From the NCBI RefSeq assembly GCF_017255295.1, contig NZ_JAFKDE010000012.1:1-64000 (forward strand): a stretch of DNA of 64,000 nucleotides, given 5' to 3'. The position numbers were made by a program, and so were the translations under genes. Shown in pieces: positions 6,849 to 15,042 of this stretch. How positions within the stretch are numbered: the first letter of the stretch is position 1; every line of letters begins with the position of its first letter. The notes under the pieces are model-generated. The model searched no databases. It was not told where the DNA came from and saw only the letters and a program-made list of their open reading frames with translations. The DNA is from Nitratireductor aquimarinus (GTDB taxonomy: Bacteria; Pseudomonadota; Alphaproteobacteria; Rhizobiales; Rhizobiaceae).

Positions 6849-7480
6849 TGGCGCAGAATACGTCTTCCGCAGTCATGCAGCAGCGCTCAGAGCCGAACGA
6901 TAGTCTTGACGATTTCCCGACACCACCATGGGCAACGCGAGCGCTTCTGAAACACGTCATTATGCCGATGACCGGTCCTGTGTCGGATCAATCGTGCTGG
7001 GAGCCGGCTTGCAATCGCGGTCATATGGCGCGGCCTCTTGGCGAGTTCTTCCGAGAAGTGGTGGCATCCGATGTCCACGACTATGGCACCGGGCATGTGA
7101 TCCTCGATTTCCTTTTCCCGGGTGATGTCAGGAAGGTCGATTGGATCATCACCAATCCGCCGTTCCGGCTGGCCCAGCAGTTCATTGATCGGTCTTCGCA
7201 GATCGCGCGGCACGGGTTCGCGATGATCGTGCGCAGCGCCTTTCTGGAAGGCGTGGGACGTTTCAACGGCCTGTTTTCGGTCAATCCACCATCGATCATC
7301 GCGCAATTCACTGAGCGCGTCGTCATGGTCAAAGGTCGGCTGGAGCCGAAAGGTTCAACGGCCACAGCCTATTGTTGGCTGGTCTGGATCGATGGTGAAA
7401 CGGATACTCGGTTCCAGTGGATCCCGCCATGCCGGAAACGGCTTGAACGCCCCGAAGATTATCAAACGGAGGCAGCGTGA
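6848..7480 (+). CDS. N6-adenine DNA methyltransferase-like protein
   Basis: The 210-residue product has motif I-like WEPACNRGHMARPL and catalytic motif IV NPPF (DWIITNPPF), the signature of amino-methyltransferases that act on adenine. The N-terminal SLDDFPTPPWATRALL is typical of phage adenine methylases. It carries no recognisable target-recognition domain and its site cannot be told. Its presence in the same operon as a GcrA-like regulator, whose host counterpart senses adenine methylation, is notable. Confidence 0.8.
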   Translation: MAQNTSSAVMQQRSEPNDSLDDFPTPPWATRALLKHVIMPMTGPVSDQSCWEPACNRGHMARPLGEFFREVVASDVHDYGTGHVILDFLFPGDVRKVDWIITNPPFRLAQQFIDRSSQIARHGFAMIVRSAFLEGVGRFNGLFSVNPPSIIAQFTERVVMVKGRLEPKGSTATAYCWLVWIDGETDTRFQWIPPCRKRLERPEDYQTEAA

Positions 7481-7845
7481 TGGCACTCATTCTCGACCTT
7501 CCATGGCCCAGCAAGAACCTCAGCCCGAACGGAAGACCTCATCGCATGGTGAAAGCCGCATCGGTGAAGAAGGCCAGACGCGAGGCGAGGGCGGTCACGT
7601 CATCCCATGCCCGCCAGATCGGCCCGATCACCGCTGACGCTCTGTCCTTTCAGGCCACGTTCTCGCCGCCAGCCCGATACCGGTACGACGACGACAACCT
7701 CATGGCGTCGATCAAGGCCTACCGCGACGGCATAGCCGATGCGCTTGGAGTTGATGACCGGATGTTCCGCACAATGCCGCCAGTGATTTCCGAACCGGTG
7801 AAGGGCGGCAACGTCAGAATTGAGATCAAGGAGATTGCAGCGTGA
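7480..7845 (+). CDS. rusA: RusA-like Holliday junction resolvase
   Basis: The 121-residue protein has the RusA signature: the acidic cluster DDDNLMASIKAYRDG at about residues 67-81 followed by LGVDDR, and the N-terminal PPxPSxN-like LPWPSKNLSPNG. RusA dimers cut four-way junctions and resolve replication or packaging intermediates. Start is ATG at 7480 (TGATG with the methylase stop), with GTG 7477 as alternative. Confidence 0.88.
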   Translation: MALILDLPWPSKNLSPNGRPHRMVKAASVKKARREARAVTSSHARQIGPITADALSFQATFSPPARYRYDDDNLMASIKAYRDGIADALGVDDRMFRTMPPVISEPVKGGNVRIEIKEIAA

Positions 7846-8726
7846 TTGAGATGAAAAGCGGGGCAGTGTCTGCCGACCTCACCAAGCAGGAAGCAAAGGA
7901 GATCACCGACCGGATCAGGGATTCCATTGAGAAGACCTATGAACTGGTCCTGCGGGCTTACGAGCGCAAGGCATGGAAGGCTTTGGGCTACAAGACCTGG
8001 GAAGCCTACGTGCAGACTGAATTCGATATGTCGCGGCGGCGGTCATACCAGCTTCTCGATCAGGGGCGGGTGATCCGCGCGATTGAAGAAGCGGCAGGCG
8101 GAAATGTGAACCATGGTACACAAATTTCCGAACGTGACGCTAGAGAAATAAAGTCTAAGTTGCCGGAAATAAAGGAAGAAATCCGCAGTCGCGTCGAGGC
8201 GGGGCAGGAGCCAGACAGGGCGGCCGAGAAGGCCATCGCAGAAGCGAAGCGCGCGGAGAAGGAAAAGGCCAAGGCCGAGAAGGCAGAGAAGCAGGCCGAG
8301 CTCGACCGGCAACGCGAGCAGAACGCGGCGGCACTCCCAGACAGCATCAAGCAGCACGAGGCCAGAAAGCAGGAGGCCATAGCCGCCAGACAGAGGCAGA
8401 GTTCTGATAATGGCCTTTCGCCGGAGGACCGCCTTACAGAGCTTGAAGAAGCGAACCGTCTTTTGGAGGAAGAGAACGCGGCGCTGAAAGAGACTGTCGC
8501 GAAGTTCTCGAAGATGGAGGCCGAATACAAGGCCGGTGGTTTCGAGGAAATCATTGCCGGCAAGGATGAAGAAATCCGTGTTCTCGAAACGAGGCTCTAT
8601 CGCGAGAGCGAAGACAAAGCCTCGTGGATGAAATCATCGAAGTTCTGGAAGGCCGAGGCGATCAAGCTTGGCTATTCCAATGACGTCGTGTTCGACATCG
8701 AAACGGGGGAGGTCGTCAATGGCTAA
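7842..8726 (+). CDS. DNA-binding coiled-coil protein (plasmid/phage replication-regulator type)
   Basis: The 294-residue protein starts with GTG in a GTGA overlap. Residues 45-80 (WEAYVQTEFDMSRRRSYQLLDQ) look like the helix-turn-helix of proteins that share a domain with plasmid partition and DUF3102-type regulators. The middle (about 120-190) is a long Lys/Glu/Ala coiled coil and the C-terminal part has a second coil (LEEANRLLEEENAALKE). It probably binds DNA as an elongated dimer. Its place next to rusA and the helicase suggests a replication or segregation role. Confidence 0.6.
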   Translation: MIEMKSGAVSADLTKQEAKEITDRIRDSIEKTYELVLRAYERKAWKALGYKTWEAYVQTEFDMSRRRSYQLLDQGRVIRAIEEAAGGNVNHGTQISERDAREIKSKLPEIKEEIRSRVEAGQEPDRAAEKAIAEAKRAEKEKAKAEKAEKQAELDRQREQNAAALPDSIKQHEARKQEAIAARQRQSSDNGLSPEDRLTELEEANRLLEEENAALKETVAKFSKMEAEYKAGGFEEIIAGKDEEIRVLETRLYRESEDKASWMKSSKFWKAEAIKLGYSNDVVFDIETGEVVNG

Positions 8727-9069
8727 GGTCGAAGACCTCATCGCCCGCATTCGCTCCCATGGTTCGAATATCATGATCGATAGCGGCAAGCTGAAACTTG
8801 TGAACGCCCGAAAGCTTCCAGAGGGAGCGATGGAGTTCATCAAGCGCAATGGCAAGGCGATTGCCGAGTACCTCGATCAGGAAGCTGCATTCGAAGAGCG
8901 CGCAGCAATCATCGAGTTCGATGGTGGCGTACCACGTGAATGGGCTGAGAAATTCGCAACCTTCTGCATCCAGCATCGGCCTGATGGCGTCGATGATGTG
9001 GACTGGTCATGGTTCATCTCGCAGTGCGGGAGGATCATTGACGAAGCACCGGAAAGGAGGGCGGCTTGA
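8719..9069 (+). CDS. TubC-N-like hypothetical protein
   Basis: The 116-residue protein begins with VEDLIARIRSHGSNIMIDSG, resembling the small helical TubC N-terminal domain often found at the start of primases and helicases. The C-terminal half (WAEKFATFCIQHRPDGVDD) is not recognised. It directly precedes the helicase and ends with AGGAGG that serves as its ribosome site, which suggests a helicase or primase partner. Confidence 0.55.
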   Translation: MAKVEDLIARIRSHGSNIMIDSGKLKLVNARKLPEGAMEFIKRNGKAIAEYLDQEAAFEERAAIIEFDGGVPREWAEKFATFCIQHRPDGVDDVDWSWFISQCGRIIDEAPERRAA

Positions 9070-10646
9070 ACCTCTTTACCGAACCCAGAGAGATTGAGCT
9101 TCGCGGATACCAGGAAGATGCCGTCGAACGCTTGCGCGATGGCATTCGTGGTGGCTGCCGCCGCCAGATACTGGTGGCGCCGACCGGGGCCGGCAAGACC
9201 GTCATGGCGATGCATCTGGTCAAGGAGAGCCAGAGGAAGGGCGCGCGCTCTTGGTTCATCGTGGACCGTGTGGCGCTGATCGACCAGACCAGCGATTCAT
9301 TCGCGGATTATGGGATCGATCACGGGATCATTCAGGCGCAGCACTTCCTTACTGCACCGGAGAAGAAGACGCAGATCGCCAGCGCGCAGACGCTTGCGCG
9401 ACGCTCAATCAATGACCTTCCAGACCTCATCATCGTTGATGAAGCGCATTGCCGGTATAAGTCGGTCCGGGATCTGGTGGAGAAGCTCCAGAATGCCAAA
9501 GTGATCGGACTGACCGCAACGCCTTTCACCCCAGGTATGGCCGATGATTGGGACGGTCTCGTCAACAGCGCGACCGTGAACCAGCTTCTCAAGATGAAGG
9601 CTCTGGCACCGCTCAAGATAAAGGCCTGCGTGACGCCAGACATGCAGGGCGTGAAGACCACGCGTTTCGGGGAATACGACGAGGAAGAGACCGGCGCGCG
9701 CGGTACGCGCATCATAGGCGATGTGGTGAAGACGTGGGTTCAGCAGACCCGGCAGCACTTCGGGCGACCCGTGAAAACCATCGTCTTCTCCCCTTCCGTG
9801 AAGCACGGCGAAGAGCTTTGCCGCCAGTTCGCGGATGCCGGGTTCAACTTCCAGCAAATCAGCTATCTCGACGTATCCGACGATGATCGGCGGGCGAAGA
9901 TTGCAGAGTTCCGCAAACCTGACAGCGCCATTGATGGGCTGGTGTCATGCGCGGTTCTGACCAAAGGCTTCGACGTGCCTGACGTGCTGTGTGGGATTTC
10001 CTGCCGGCCATATCGCAAGAGCTTTTCCAGCCATGTTCAGGAGATGGGCCGCGTAATGCGGATTTCTTCGGGCAAGGAGTTCGGCCTCTGGCTCGACCAT
10101 TCCGGCAATTCAGTTTCTTTTGCGGACGATACGGCATGGCTGTTTGAGTATGGTGTCGACAGCCTGTCGGATGCGCAGAAGCGCGATAGCGAGGTTCGAG
10201 AGCCGTCCGAGCAGAAGAAAGCCACGCACTTCTGCGGTGAATGCGGGATGAAGATGGAGCCCCGATCCGATGTCTGTCAGGCATGCGGTTGGGAGAGGCC
10301 AAAGCGCGGTGAAATCCAGGTTGTTCAGGGCGAGCTTATTGATCTGGAGATCAGCACCAAGGGCGCTTTCCAGCCGAGGCAAGGGCTGAGGGCAGAATGT
10401 CTGAATGACCCGCGCGGGGTTTGGAATGCGGCTCTCGCCTTCTGTCTCTCGAATAGCCGCAAGGGCGAGGAAGCGGCCCGCAGGTGGGCCTATGGTATCT
10501 GGTCTGGGGTTTATCCCGGCTCAAAGCTCCCACGGGGATTTTTCGATGCTCCATGCGCTCACGATCAGGTGCAGCCAGACCAATGGGGCCTTGTCGAGCG
10601 GGAAGTGAAGCGGTTTCGCAAAACAGGTAGGAGGAAAGCGGCGTGA
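9066..10646 (+). CDS. SF2 DEAD/DEAH-box helicase with C-terminal zinc ribbon
   Basis: The 526-residue protein begins at a TTG (TTGA overlap, with AGGAGG upstream). Visible motifs are the Q-like RGYQEDAVERL, Walker A APTGAGKT (about residue 39), DEAH (about 126), motif III TATPF and motif VI QEMGRVMR (about 322). A four-Cys zinc ribbon (CGECG, CQACG) lies at about 395-417. It belongs to the UvrB/RecG-like restriction-helicase group common in phages and is likely the replicative or recombination helicase. Confidence 0.88.
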   Translation: MNLFTEPREIELRGYQEDAVERLRDGIRGGCRRQILVAPTGAGKTVMAMHLVKESQRKGARSWFIVDRVALIDQTSDSFADYGIDHGIIQAQHFLTAPEKKTQIASAQTLARRSINDLPDLIIVDEAHCRYKSVRDLVEKLQNAKVIGLTATPFTPGMADDWDGLVNSATVNQLLKMKALAPLKIKACVTPDMQGVKTTRFGEYDEEETGARGTRIIGDVVKTWVQQTRQHFGRPVKTIVFSPSVKHGEELCRQFADAGFNFQQISYLDVSDDDRRAKIAEFRKPDSAIDGLVSCAVLTKGFDVPDVLCGISCRPYRKSFSSHVQEMGRVMRISSGKEFGLWLDHSGNSVSFADDTAWLFEYGVDSLSDAQKRDSEVREPSEQKKATHFCGECGMKMEPRSDVCQACGWERPKRGEIQVVQGELIDLEISTKGAFQPRQGLRAECLNDPRGVWNAALAFCLSNSRKGEEAARRWAYGIWSGVYPGSKLPRGFFDAPCAHDQVQPDQWGLVEREVKRFRKTGRRKAA

Positions 10647-11548
10647 ATATCGAAGATGCGCTTTCTCAGGCGTGTGATCAGGTCGGCATTCGCCCACCGC
10701 GTACAGTTGGTTACGGCAAGTGGATTCTCGCAGACACGTTGGATGGAAAGCGTGGCAAGGGCGACGGCCGCGTCATGATGACCGATCATTATGTGACCGC
10801 CTTCAACTGGAAGACCGGACAAAAGGCAACCGTGAGCCTCACGGGGCAGATGGACGTGAAGCAGCAGCGGCGTATCGCCCATGACGTTCGCGCGGAAAAG
10901 GAGCGTCAGAAGGCGAGGGCTGAACGGGCAGCCAGAACGGCAAGCAATATTGTCGACGCCGCCCAACCAGCGCAGCACCCGTATCTGGTCGGCAAAGGCT
11001 TCCCAGGCGAAAAGGCACTGGTGATCGATGCTGAATACCTCAAGCGTCATGTCGGAGATTATCTGGTGTGCGGTGAGCGAGCGATTGTGATGCCGGCGCG
11101 CTTCGGGTCGCGCGTCACCAGCGTTCAACTGATCTGGGAAGATGGAACCAAGAAGTTCCTTGCTGGCGGAGAGATCGGTGGTTCCTGCGACCGGATCGGG
11201 AAGGGGGCTGATACCTGGCTGTGCGAGGGCCTTGCTACCGGCCTTTCCCTTCGCGCCGCTCTCAAGGGGCTGCGCCGGGCGGACACCATTCTTTGCTGCT
11301 TCTCAGCCTCCAACGTTGCCCAGGTTGCGCGATCGGTCAAAGACCGGACGTTCATTGCTGCCGATCATGACAATCCCGTCGAGCAGTTCGGCTGGAAAGG
11401 GACCGGCGAGTACTACGCGGAAGCCGCCGGCAAGCCGTATTTCATGCCACCCGATGAGGGAACGGACATCAACGACTTCCATATGGAAAAGGGGATATTC
11501 GCATTGCAGAAGCTTGTGGCGACTTTTCTCAGGAGGGCCGGGAAATGA
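10643..11548 (+). CDS. Toprim-domain DNA primase
   Basis: The 301-residue protein has a DUF7146-type N-terminal region and a C-terminal Toprim fold. The Toprim acidic residues appear in LCEGLATGLSL (Glu at about 198) and FIAADHDNP (about 237, DxD-like). It is homologous in layout to primases of alphaproteobacterial prophages that work with an SF2 helicase. It starts with GTG in a GTGA overlap and ends in an ATGA overlap. Confidence 0.8.
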   Translation: MNIEDALSQACDQVGIRPPRTVGYGKWILADTLDGKRGKGDGRVMMTDHYVTAFNWKTGQKATVSLTGQMDVKQQRRIAHDVRAEKERQKARAERAARTASNIVDAAQPAQHPYLVGKGFPGEKALVIDAEYLKRHVGDYLVCGERAIVMPARFGSRVTSVQLIWEDGTKKFLAGGEIGGSCDRIGKGADTWLCEGLATGLSLRAALKGLRRADTILCCFSASNVAQVARSVKDRTFIAADHDNPVEQFGWKGTGEYYAEAAGKPYFMPPDEGTDINDFHMEKGIFALQKLVATFLRRAGK

Positions 11549-11817
11549 ACTGTTTTGCAACCCGCGCCAAACGCTCTGGCATGGACTGGATCGGTCAATT
11601 CCGAGCAGGGGAGCATGGCGCTTGGCAGACGGTCTGCCAAAAGGGCGAGCCCCAGCCTTTCCCAGATGCCCGGTCAGCAAAGATTGCCGCGCAGGCCGCG
11701 CTGATCGCCTACATGAATGGCAACTATGTCAGCGCGAGAGCAAAGGCCGAGCACGAATGGCGCGCTGGCACCATTCATCGCGCCGGCAAACGCCCGGTGG
11801 AGGTGGTCAAGGCGTGA
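11545..11817 (+). CDS. Hypothetical phage protein
   Basis: The 90-residue basic protein (MNCFATRAKRSGMDWIGQ...) sits between primase and a zinc-ribbon protein with ATGA and GTGA overlaps. The repeated Ala-rich helix (SAKIAAQAALIAYMNG) suggests a small helical fold. No family is recognised. Confidence 0.55.
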   Translation: MNCFATRAKRSGMDWIGQFRAGEHGAWQTVCQKGEPQPFPDARSAKIAAQAALIAYMNGNYVSARAKAEHEWRAGTIHRAGKRPVEVVKA

Positions 11818-12143
11818 GCGATCGCACTCCCTGCATCAACCCGCGTTGCCGGCGCACAGGCCCGGCGGATGAGTTTCCCGGAGAAATGATCTGCGGCAAG
11901 TGCTTCCGGTCATTGCCGGAGGGCGTGCGCAGAGAACATCGACGGCTGTGGCGCGAGATCAGGAAGTGGGAGCGACGCATCACGCGCACCAGCGATGAGA
12001 TGAAGATCGTGAAGATGCACAACATCGTGACGCGGCTCTCATGGCAACTCAGCAGGCATTGGGACAGGGAGATCAAGACACTGTTCCTTGCGCCTGAGAA
12101 GCCCGAAGGTCTCGACGCGTTTCTAGAGGAGATGGGCCTGTGA
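11814..12143 (+). CDS. Zinc-ribbon hypothetical protein
   Basis: GTG at 11814 in a GTGA overlap opens a 109-residue protein with two Cys pairs (CINPRC and CGKCF) within the first 30 residues, a plausible zinc ribbon. Basic helices (RREHRRLWREIRKWERR) follow, suited to nucleic-acid binding. The next gene starts at an overlapping GTGA. Confidence 0.6.
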   Translation: MSDRTPCINPRCRRTGPADEFPGEMICGKCFRSLPEGVRREHRRLWREIRKWERRITRTSDEMKIVKMHNIVTRLSWQLSRHWDREIKTLFLAPEKPEGLDAFLEEMGL

Positions 12144-12592
12144 CAGCCATCCCAGCTCATATCCAACGCCTTTGCGATGAATTCGGCATCAAAGTCATCG
12201 ATGGCCATCGTTATCCCGAAGTGGGAGAAACGCGAGCAGTGGTGACGCTGGATCGGATCTACCGCAAATTTGGAGAGGCCCATGTAAGATTGGTGCTGAC
12301 CACGATCAGGGAAGCCGGCAACAACCTGCTTTTGATGGATGAGAGCGGCTTCTGGATGGTCTCGGATATGGTGAGGGCCTGTCAGGGCATCATCGAACGT
12401 GACGCAAGCGCATGGCTCGAGACCTGGGACATGATCCCCGGCGGTGAGCTGCAATTTGTGGCGCAGGAACTGAGGAGCGTTGTCCCGACACGCTTCGCCC
12501 TTGGCGGGATGGTCTATGAGCGGCTGTTTCGCCGTTTCGGTCCGAACTCGGATCAACTCGACATGCTGGATGATCGTCGGAGGATGACATGA
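12140..12592 (+). CDS. Hypothetical phage early protein
   Basis: The 150-residue protein starts with GTG in a GTGA overlap. It contains a region resembling a winged helix (TLDRIYRKFGEAHVRLVLTT) and two tryptophan-rich helices (FWMVSDMVRAC, WLETWDMIPG). Related proteins occur in Hyphomicrobiales prophages by general pattern, but the function is unknown. Confidence 0.6.
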   Translation: MTAIPAHIQRLCDEFGIKVIDGHRYPEVGETRAVVTLDRIYRKFGEAHVRLVLTTIREAGNNLLLMDESGFWMVSDMVRACQGIIERDASAWLETWDMIPGGELQFVAQELRSVVPTRFALGGMVYERLFRRFGPNSDQLDMLDDRRRMT

Positions 12593-13305
12593 ACATCGAA
12601 GAGATCGCAGAGCGCCTTATCAGGGCGGCGGAGATCGAGAACGTGGGCAACCGCGTGGGACCGGCCCCGCTGCGCGCCCAGCAGCTTCCCTACGTCCATT
12701 CCGACGACGACATGAGGAACTGGGGCCACAGGCGAGGGGAGCGCCGCAGCCGCGATCCTCTGGCCGATGCCTGCCGCCTTCTCCGCGAGGACGAGGACGC
12801 CCATGCGCTCTATCGGCGGGAGTTCTTCGAGAAAACCGAATACACGGCGCGAGACATCTCGGAAGCCGAGGAGGCGCAGGGCTGGTATGCTCTGGTCGAC
12901 AACGAGGCCAACAGAGCCGCGCTCGCCGCCTGGGTGCGGTGCATGGCCGACCACAAGCGGCTGTTCTTCAAGGACTGGTGCGCCGGTCAGTACATTACGG
13001 CGAAGACGGGAAGGGCGCGGAAAAATCGCGCTCTTTCGTCAATTCTTGCACATCTGGCTCGCAGGAGTGTACAGAATTGCAATAACCTCGAATATGAGGG
13101 GTTCCCTGTTCCCCCGGAAAACGGGCATATTGAGCCCAACATCGAAGACGAGCGCGCTGACGAAAGGGGCGTCACGTCATGGGCCTCAGACGAGGCGTTC
13201 ACCAGCTACTTCTCAAACGATCCAGCGGACTTCTCCTGGTCTGATCGACGCAATGAGCGCCGGAGGCAGAGAGAGGCCAAGAAGCGGAAGCAGGAAGCGG
13301 CTTAG
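12589..13305 (+). CDS. Hypothetical protein with C-terminal basic tail
   Basis: This 238-residue protein ends the long early operon. Its N-terminus (MNIEEIAERLIRAAEIE) is amphipathic, and a stretch near residue 130 (KTGRARKNRALSSILAHLARR) is basic and may contact nucleic acid. The extreme C-terminus is Arg/Lys-rich (RRNERRRQREAKKRKQ). Position just before the late region suggests an antiterminator or late regulator, but no motif proves it. Confidence 0.55.
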   Translation: MNIEEIAERLIRAAEIENVGNRVGPAPLRAQQLPYVHSDDDMRNWGHRRGERRSRDPLADACRLLREDEDAHALYRREFFEKTEYTARDISEAEEAQGWYALVDNEANRAALAAWVRCMADHKRLFFKDWCAGQYITAKTGRARKNRALSSILAHLARRSVQNCNNLEYEGFPVPPENGHIEPNIEDERADERGVTSWASDEAFTSYFSNDPADFSWSDRRNERRRQREAKKRKQEAA

Positions 13306-13373
13306 ACCAAACTTGGAACAATCGAACGGCTCACGACTTGCCCCCACATTCGTGGAGAGATGTGGAGGAGAGA

Positions 13374-13889
13374 ATGAGCTATGTCCGCTTCGGCGCAATG
13401 ATCGCCACTTCGACGCTCGTCATGTTCGGGCTCATGTACCTCAACACGTACGCTGTCGATCATATCTGGTTCAGCCAAACACGTGCTTGGATGGCCCTCC
13501 TGATGGGCGCAACCATGGCCGTGGTGATGCTTTCGTTCATGTGGGCCATGTACAACAGCCGAACTGCCAATATCGGTATTCTGGCAGCCGGCGCTGTCGC
13601 GTTTGCCCTGTCGCTCTGGCTGGTGCGTAGCCAGGAGACGGTCGATGACGTCTCCTACATGAAGGCGATGATCCCGCATCACTCCATCGCCATTCTGACG
13701 AGTGAAAGGGCGCACATCAAAGACCCGCGCGTTCGCGAACTGGCCGATGAGATCATCGAGGCGCAGGTTCGCGAGATTGGCGAGATGAAGGCGTTGATCG
13801 CGGATCTTGAGAAGGACCCTGTGCCGGATGGCGCGCCCGATCTGCCGGCGCGGTCCACAGACGAGGGATTGGCTTCAACAGCACCGTAG
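13374..13889 (+). CDS. DUF305-family membrane protein (lysogenic cargo)
   Basis: ATG at 13374 is chosen because GGAGGAGAGA precedes it. The 171-residue protein has about three membrane helices (ATSTLVMFGLMYL, LLMGATMAVVMLSFMWAMY, GILAAGAVAFALSLWLV) and a C-terminal DUF305 part with MKAMIPHHSIAILTSERA and DEIIEAQVREIGEM. DUF305 proteins are often linked to copper or metal stress, but their activity is not settled. Its TAG stop lies inside the tRNA gene that starts at 13880, an unusually tight overlap. It is not part of any phage structural pathway. Confidence 0.82.
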   Translation: MSYVRFGAMIATSTLVMFGLMYLNTYAVDHIWFSQTRAWMALLMGATMAVVMLSFMWAMYNSRTANIGILAAGAVAFALSLWLVRSQETVDDVSYMKAMIPHHSIAILTSERAHIKDPRVRELADEIIEAQVREIGEMKALIADLEKDPVPDGAPDLPARSTDEGLASTAP

Positions 13890-13954
13890 AGCAGTGGTAG
13901 CTCGCTAGGCTCATAACCTGGAGGTCGCGCGTTCGATCCGCGCCGGTGCAACCA
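13880..13954 (+). tRNA. Initiator-type tRNA-fMet (anticodon CAT), phage-borne
   Basis: The 75-nt sequence folds as a full cloverleaf with encoded CCA. Anticodon CAT is at 13912-13914 in the loop CTCATAA. Three initiator hallmarks are present: a mismatch at the 1-72 pair (A·A), an A11:T24 pair in the D stem (GAGC/GCTC), and an anticodon stem ending AGG:CCT in place of the usual GGG:CCC. By established knowledge AGG/CCU initiators occur in rhizobia and some mycoplasmas. The D loop is short (AGTGGTA). It lies between the DUF305 gene and small membrane genes and is transcribed with them. Confidence 0.93.
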
Positions 13955-14028
13955 CCGATCACAACTTGGAACCTGGCACTCCGCGATACGTTTTCCATGC
14001 AGCACACCAACCACCACAGGAGGTGATG

Positions 14029-14259
14029 ATGCGCACTCGAACGTATATGACAGGGATGCTCGCGCTTCCGATCAACGCCATGCTCTTCGGAGCGGGAGCC
14101 GTGCTGGTTCTATCAGTCCCGGCGCTGTTCTCGATGGCTGAATATCTGCTGCCGGTCGTGATCGTGACAAGTATCGCGTTGACCGTTCCGCTGGCGTGGT
14201 GGCTCGCCCCCATGCTGAGGTCTCGCAACCACTACCCCGAGTTCAATCGGAAATGGTAG
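14029..14259 (+). CDS. Two-span small membrane protein
   Basis: ATG at 14029 follows AGGAGGT at workable spacing (ATG 14026 is too close). The 76-residue product has two hydrophobic helices (LPINAMLFGAGAVLVLSVP and LLPVVIVTSIALTVPLAW) and a basic C-terminus. DUF2798-like small membrane proteins have this layout, but I am not sure of the family. Confidence 0.65.
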   Translation: MRTRTYMTGMLALPINAMLFGAGAVLVLSVPALFSMAEYLLPVVIVTSIALTVPLAWWLAPMLRSRNHYPEFNRKW

Positions 14260-14288
14260 CCGGCGACCTCTGGCGGGAGTGGCAGGGG

Positions 14289-14504
14289 TCAGTAGGTGTT
14301 TCGTTCCCGCTCCCGAGAGCCCTGCAGCCACAGGGCATAGAAGATCAGCGGCGCGGATATGATTGTGATCAGGATGGATCGCACGAGTGTCGCAGCCATC
14401 GTGTGATGGTCTTCGAAAAGCATGACGGTGATCGCCGCCGCAACGTGTGCCAGAGCGGCGATCAGAAAGCCGAGGACAAGCGCCCTCCATGCAAGCAACA
14501 GCAT
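14289..14504 (-). CDS. Two-span small membrane protein on minus strand
   Basis: The 71-residue frame starts with ATG at 14504. It has helices LLLAWRALVLGFLIAALAHV and LVRSILITIISAPLIFYALW joined by a charged loop (FEDHHTM), and an Arg-rich C-terminus. It is convergent with 14029-14259. The architecture resembles its neighbour, so the two might be a pair. No family is assigned. Confidence 0.55.
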   Translation of the reverse strand: MLLLAWRALVLGFLIAALAHVAAAITVMLFEDHHTMAATLVRSILITIISAPLIFYALWLQGSRERERNTY

Positions 14505-14652
14505 GAGTTTATGTCCGGTTGTTTATTGGTCTCGCGCAAACGGACCTAATAAACGGCGAACAAATGGCCGCACGCTGCGACAAATGCACACGGCTGCTAT
14601 TGCATCCCGGCAGCGCGGGAAATCGCTGAGCCTCTATGAGAAAGGAAACCAC

Positions 14653-14958
14653 ATGCGCATGATCCGAAGTTTCTTCTTCGGCGGCTTCGCCATGCTTGCG
14701 GCCGTCATGTTCCTGTCCGCGCCCGCCAGTGCCTCGGGTTACGACCCGGGCGTCTATGCATCCCCGTTCGAACTGTATGTCGTGGGCACAGTTCCTGACC
14801 CCGCGCCGGCCGCCGTGATTGCGGAAGCGGAGCGATTGCCCGCGCCGAGCATGAACCGCGATGCCATCGCCTACGCCAGTCAGAACCAGCCTCACACCTC
14901 TTGGCGCTTCGCAGTCGACGCCTATTCGCGCATCGATCCGCACATTCTGGCCGTCTGA
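14653..14958 (+). CDS. Secreted hypothetical protein
   Basis: ATG at 14653 is preceded by AAAGGA. The 101-residue protein has a signal peptide (MRMIRSFFFGGFAMLAAV... ending PASASG). The mature 70 residues are Pro/Ala-rich with several aromatics and no known fold. It is likely periplasmic and encoded for the lysogen rather than the virion. Confidence 0.6.
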   Translation: MRMIRSFFFGGFAMLAAVMFLSAPASASGYDPGVYASPFELYVVGTVPDPAPAAVIAEAERLPAPSMNRDAIAYASQNQPHTSWRFAVDAYSRIDPHILAV

Positions 14959-14968
14959 CATCGTTATT

Positions 14969-14997
14969 GGGCCGGTATCCTACAGCGGAGCCGGCCC
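14969..14997 (+). terminator. GC-rich hairpin after secreted-protein gene
   Basis: GGGCCGG (14969-14975) pairs with CCGGCCC (14991-14997). No clear T-run follows, so it is a weak terminator or an mRNA-stabilising hairpin. Confidence 0.35.
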
Positions 14998-15042
14998 GTT
15001 CCGCTTCTGAAAGCTGCGCACGGCGCGGTTTCCATAAACGGA

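Noticed and set aside
7842-8726. Idea that the coiled-coil gene is a ParB partition protein
   Set aside because: No ParB box or GERR-like motif is visible; only a generic helix-turn-helix and coils.
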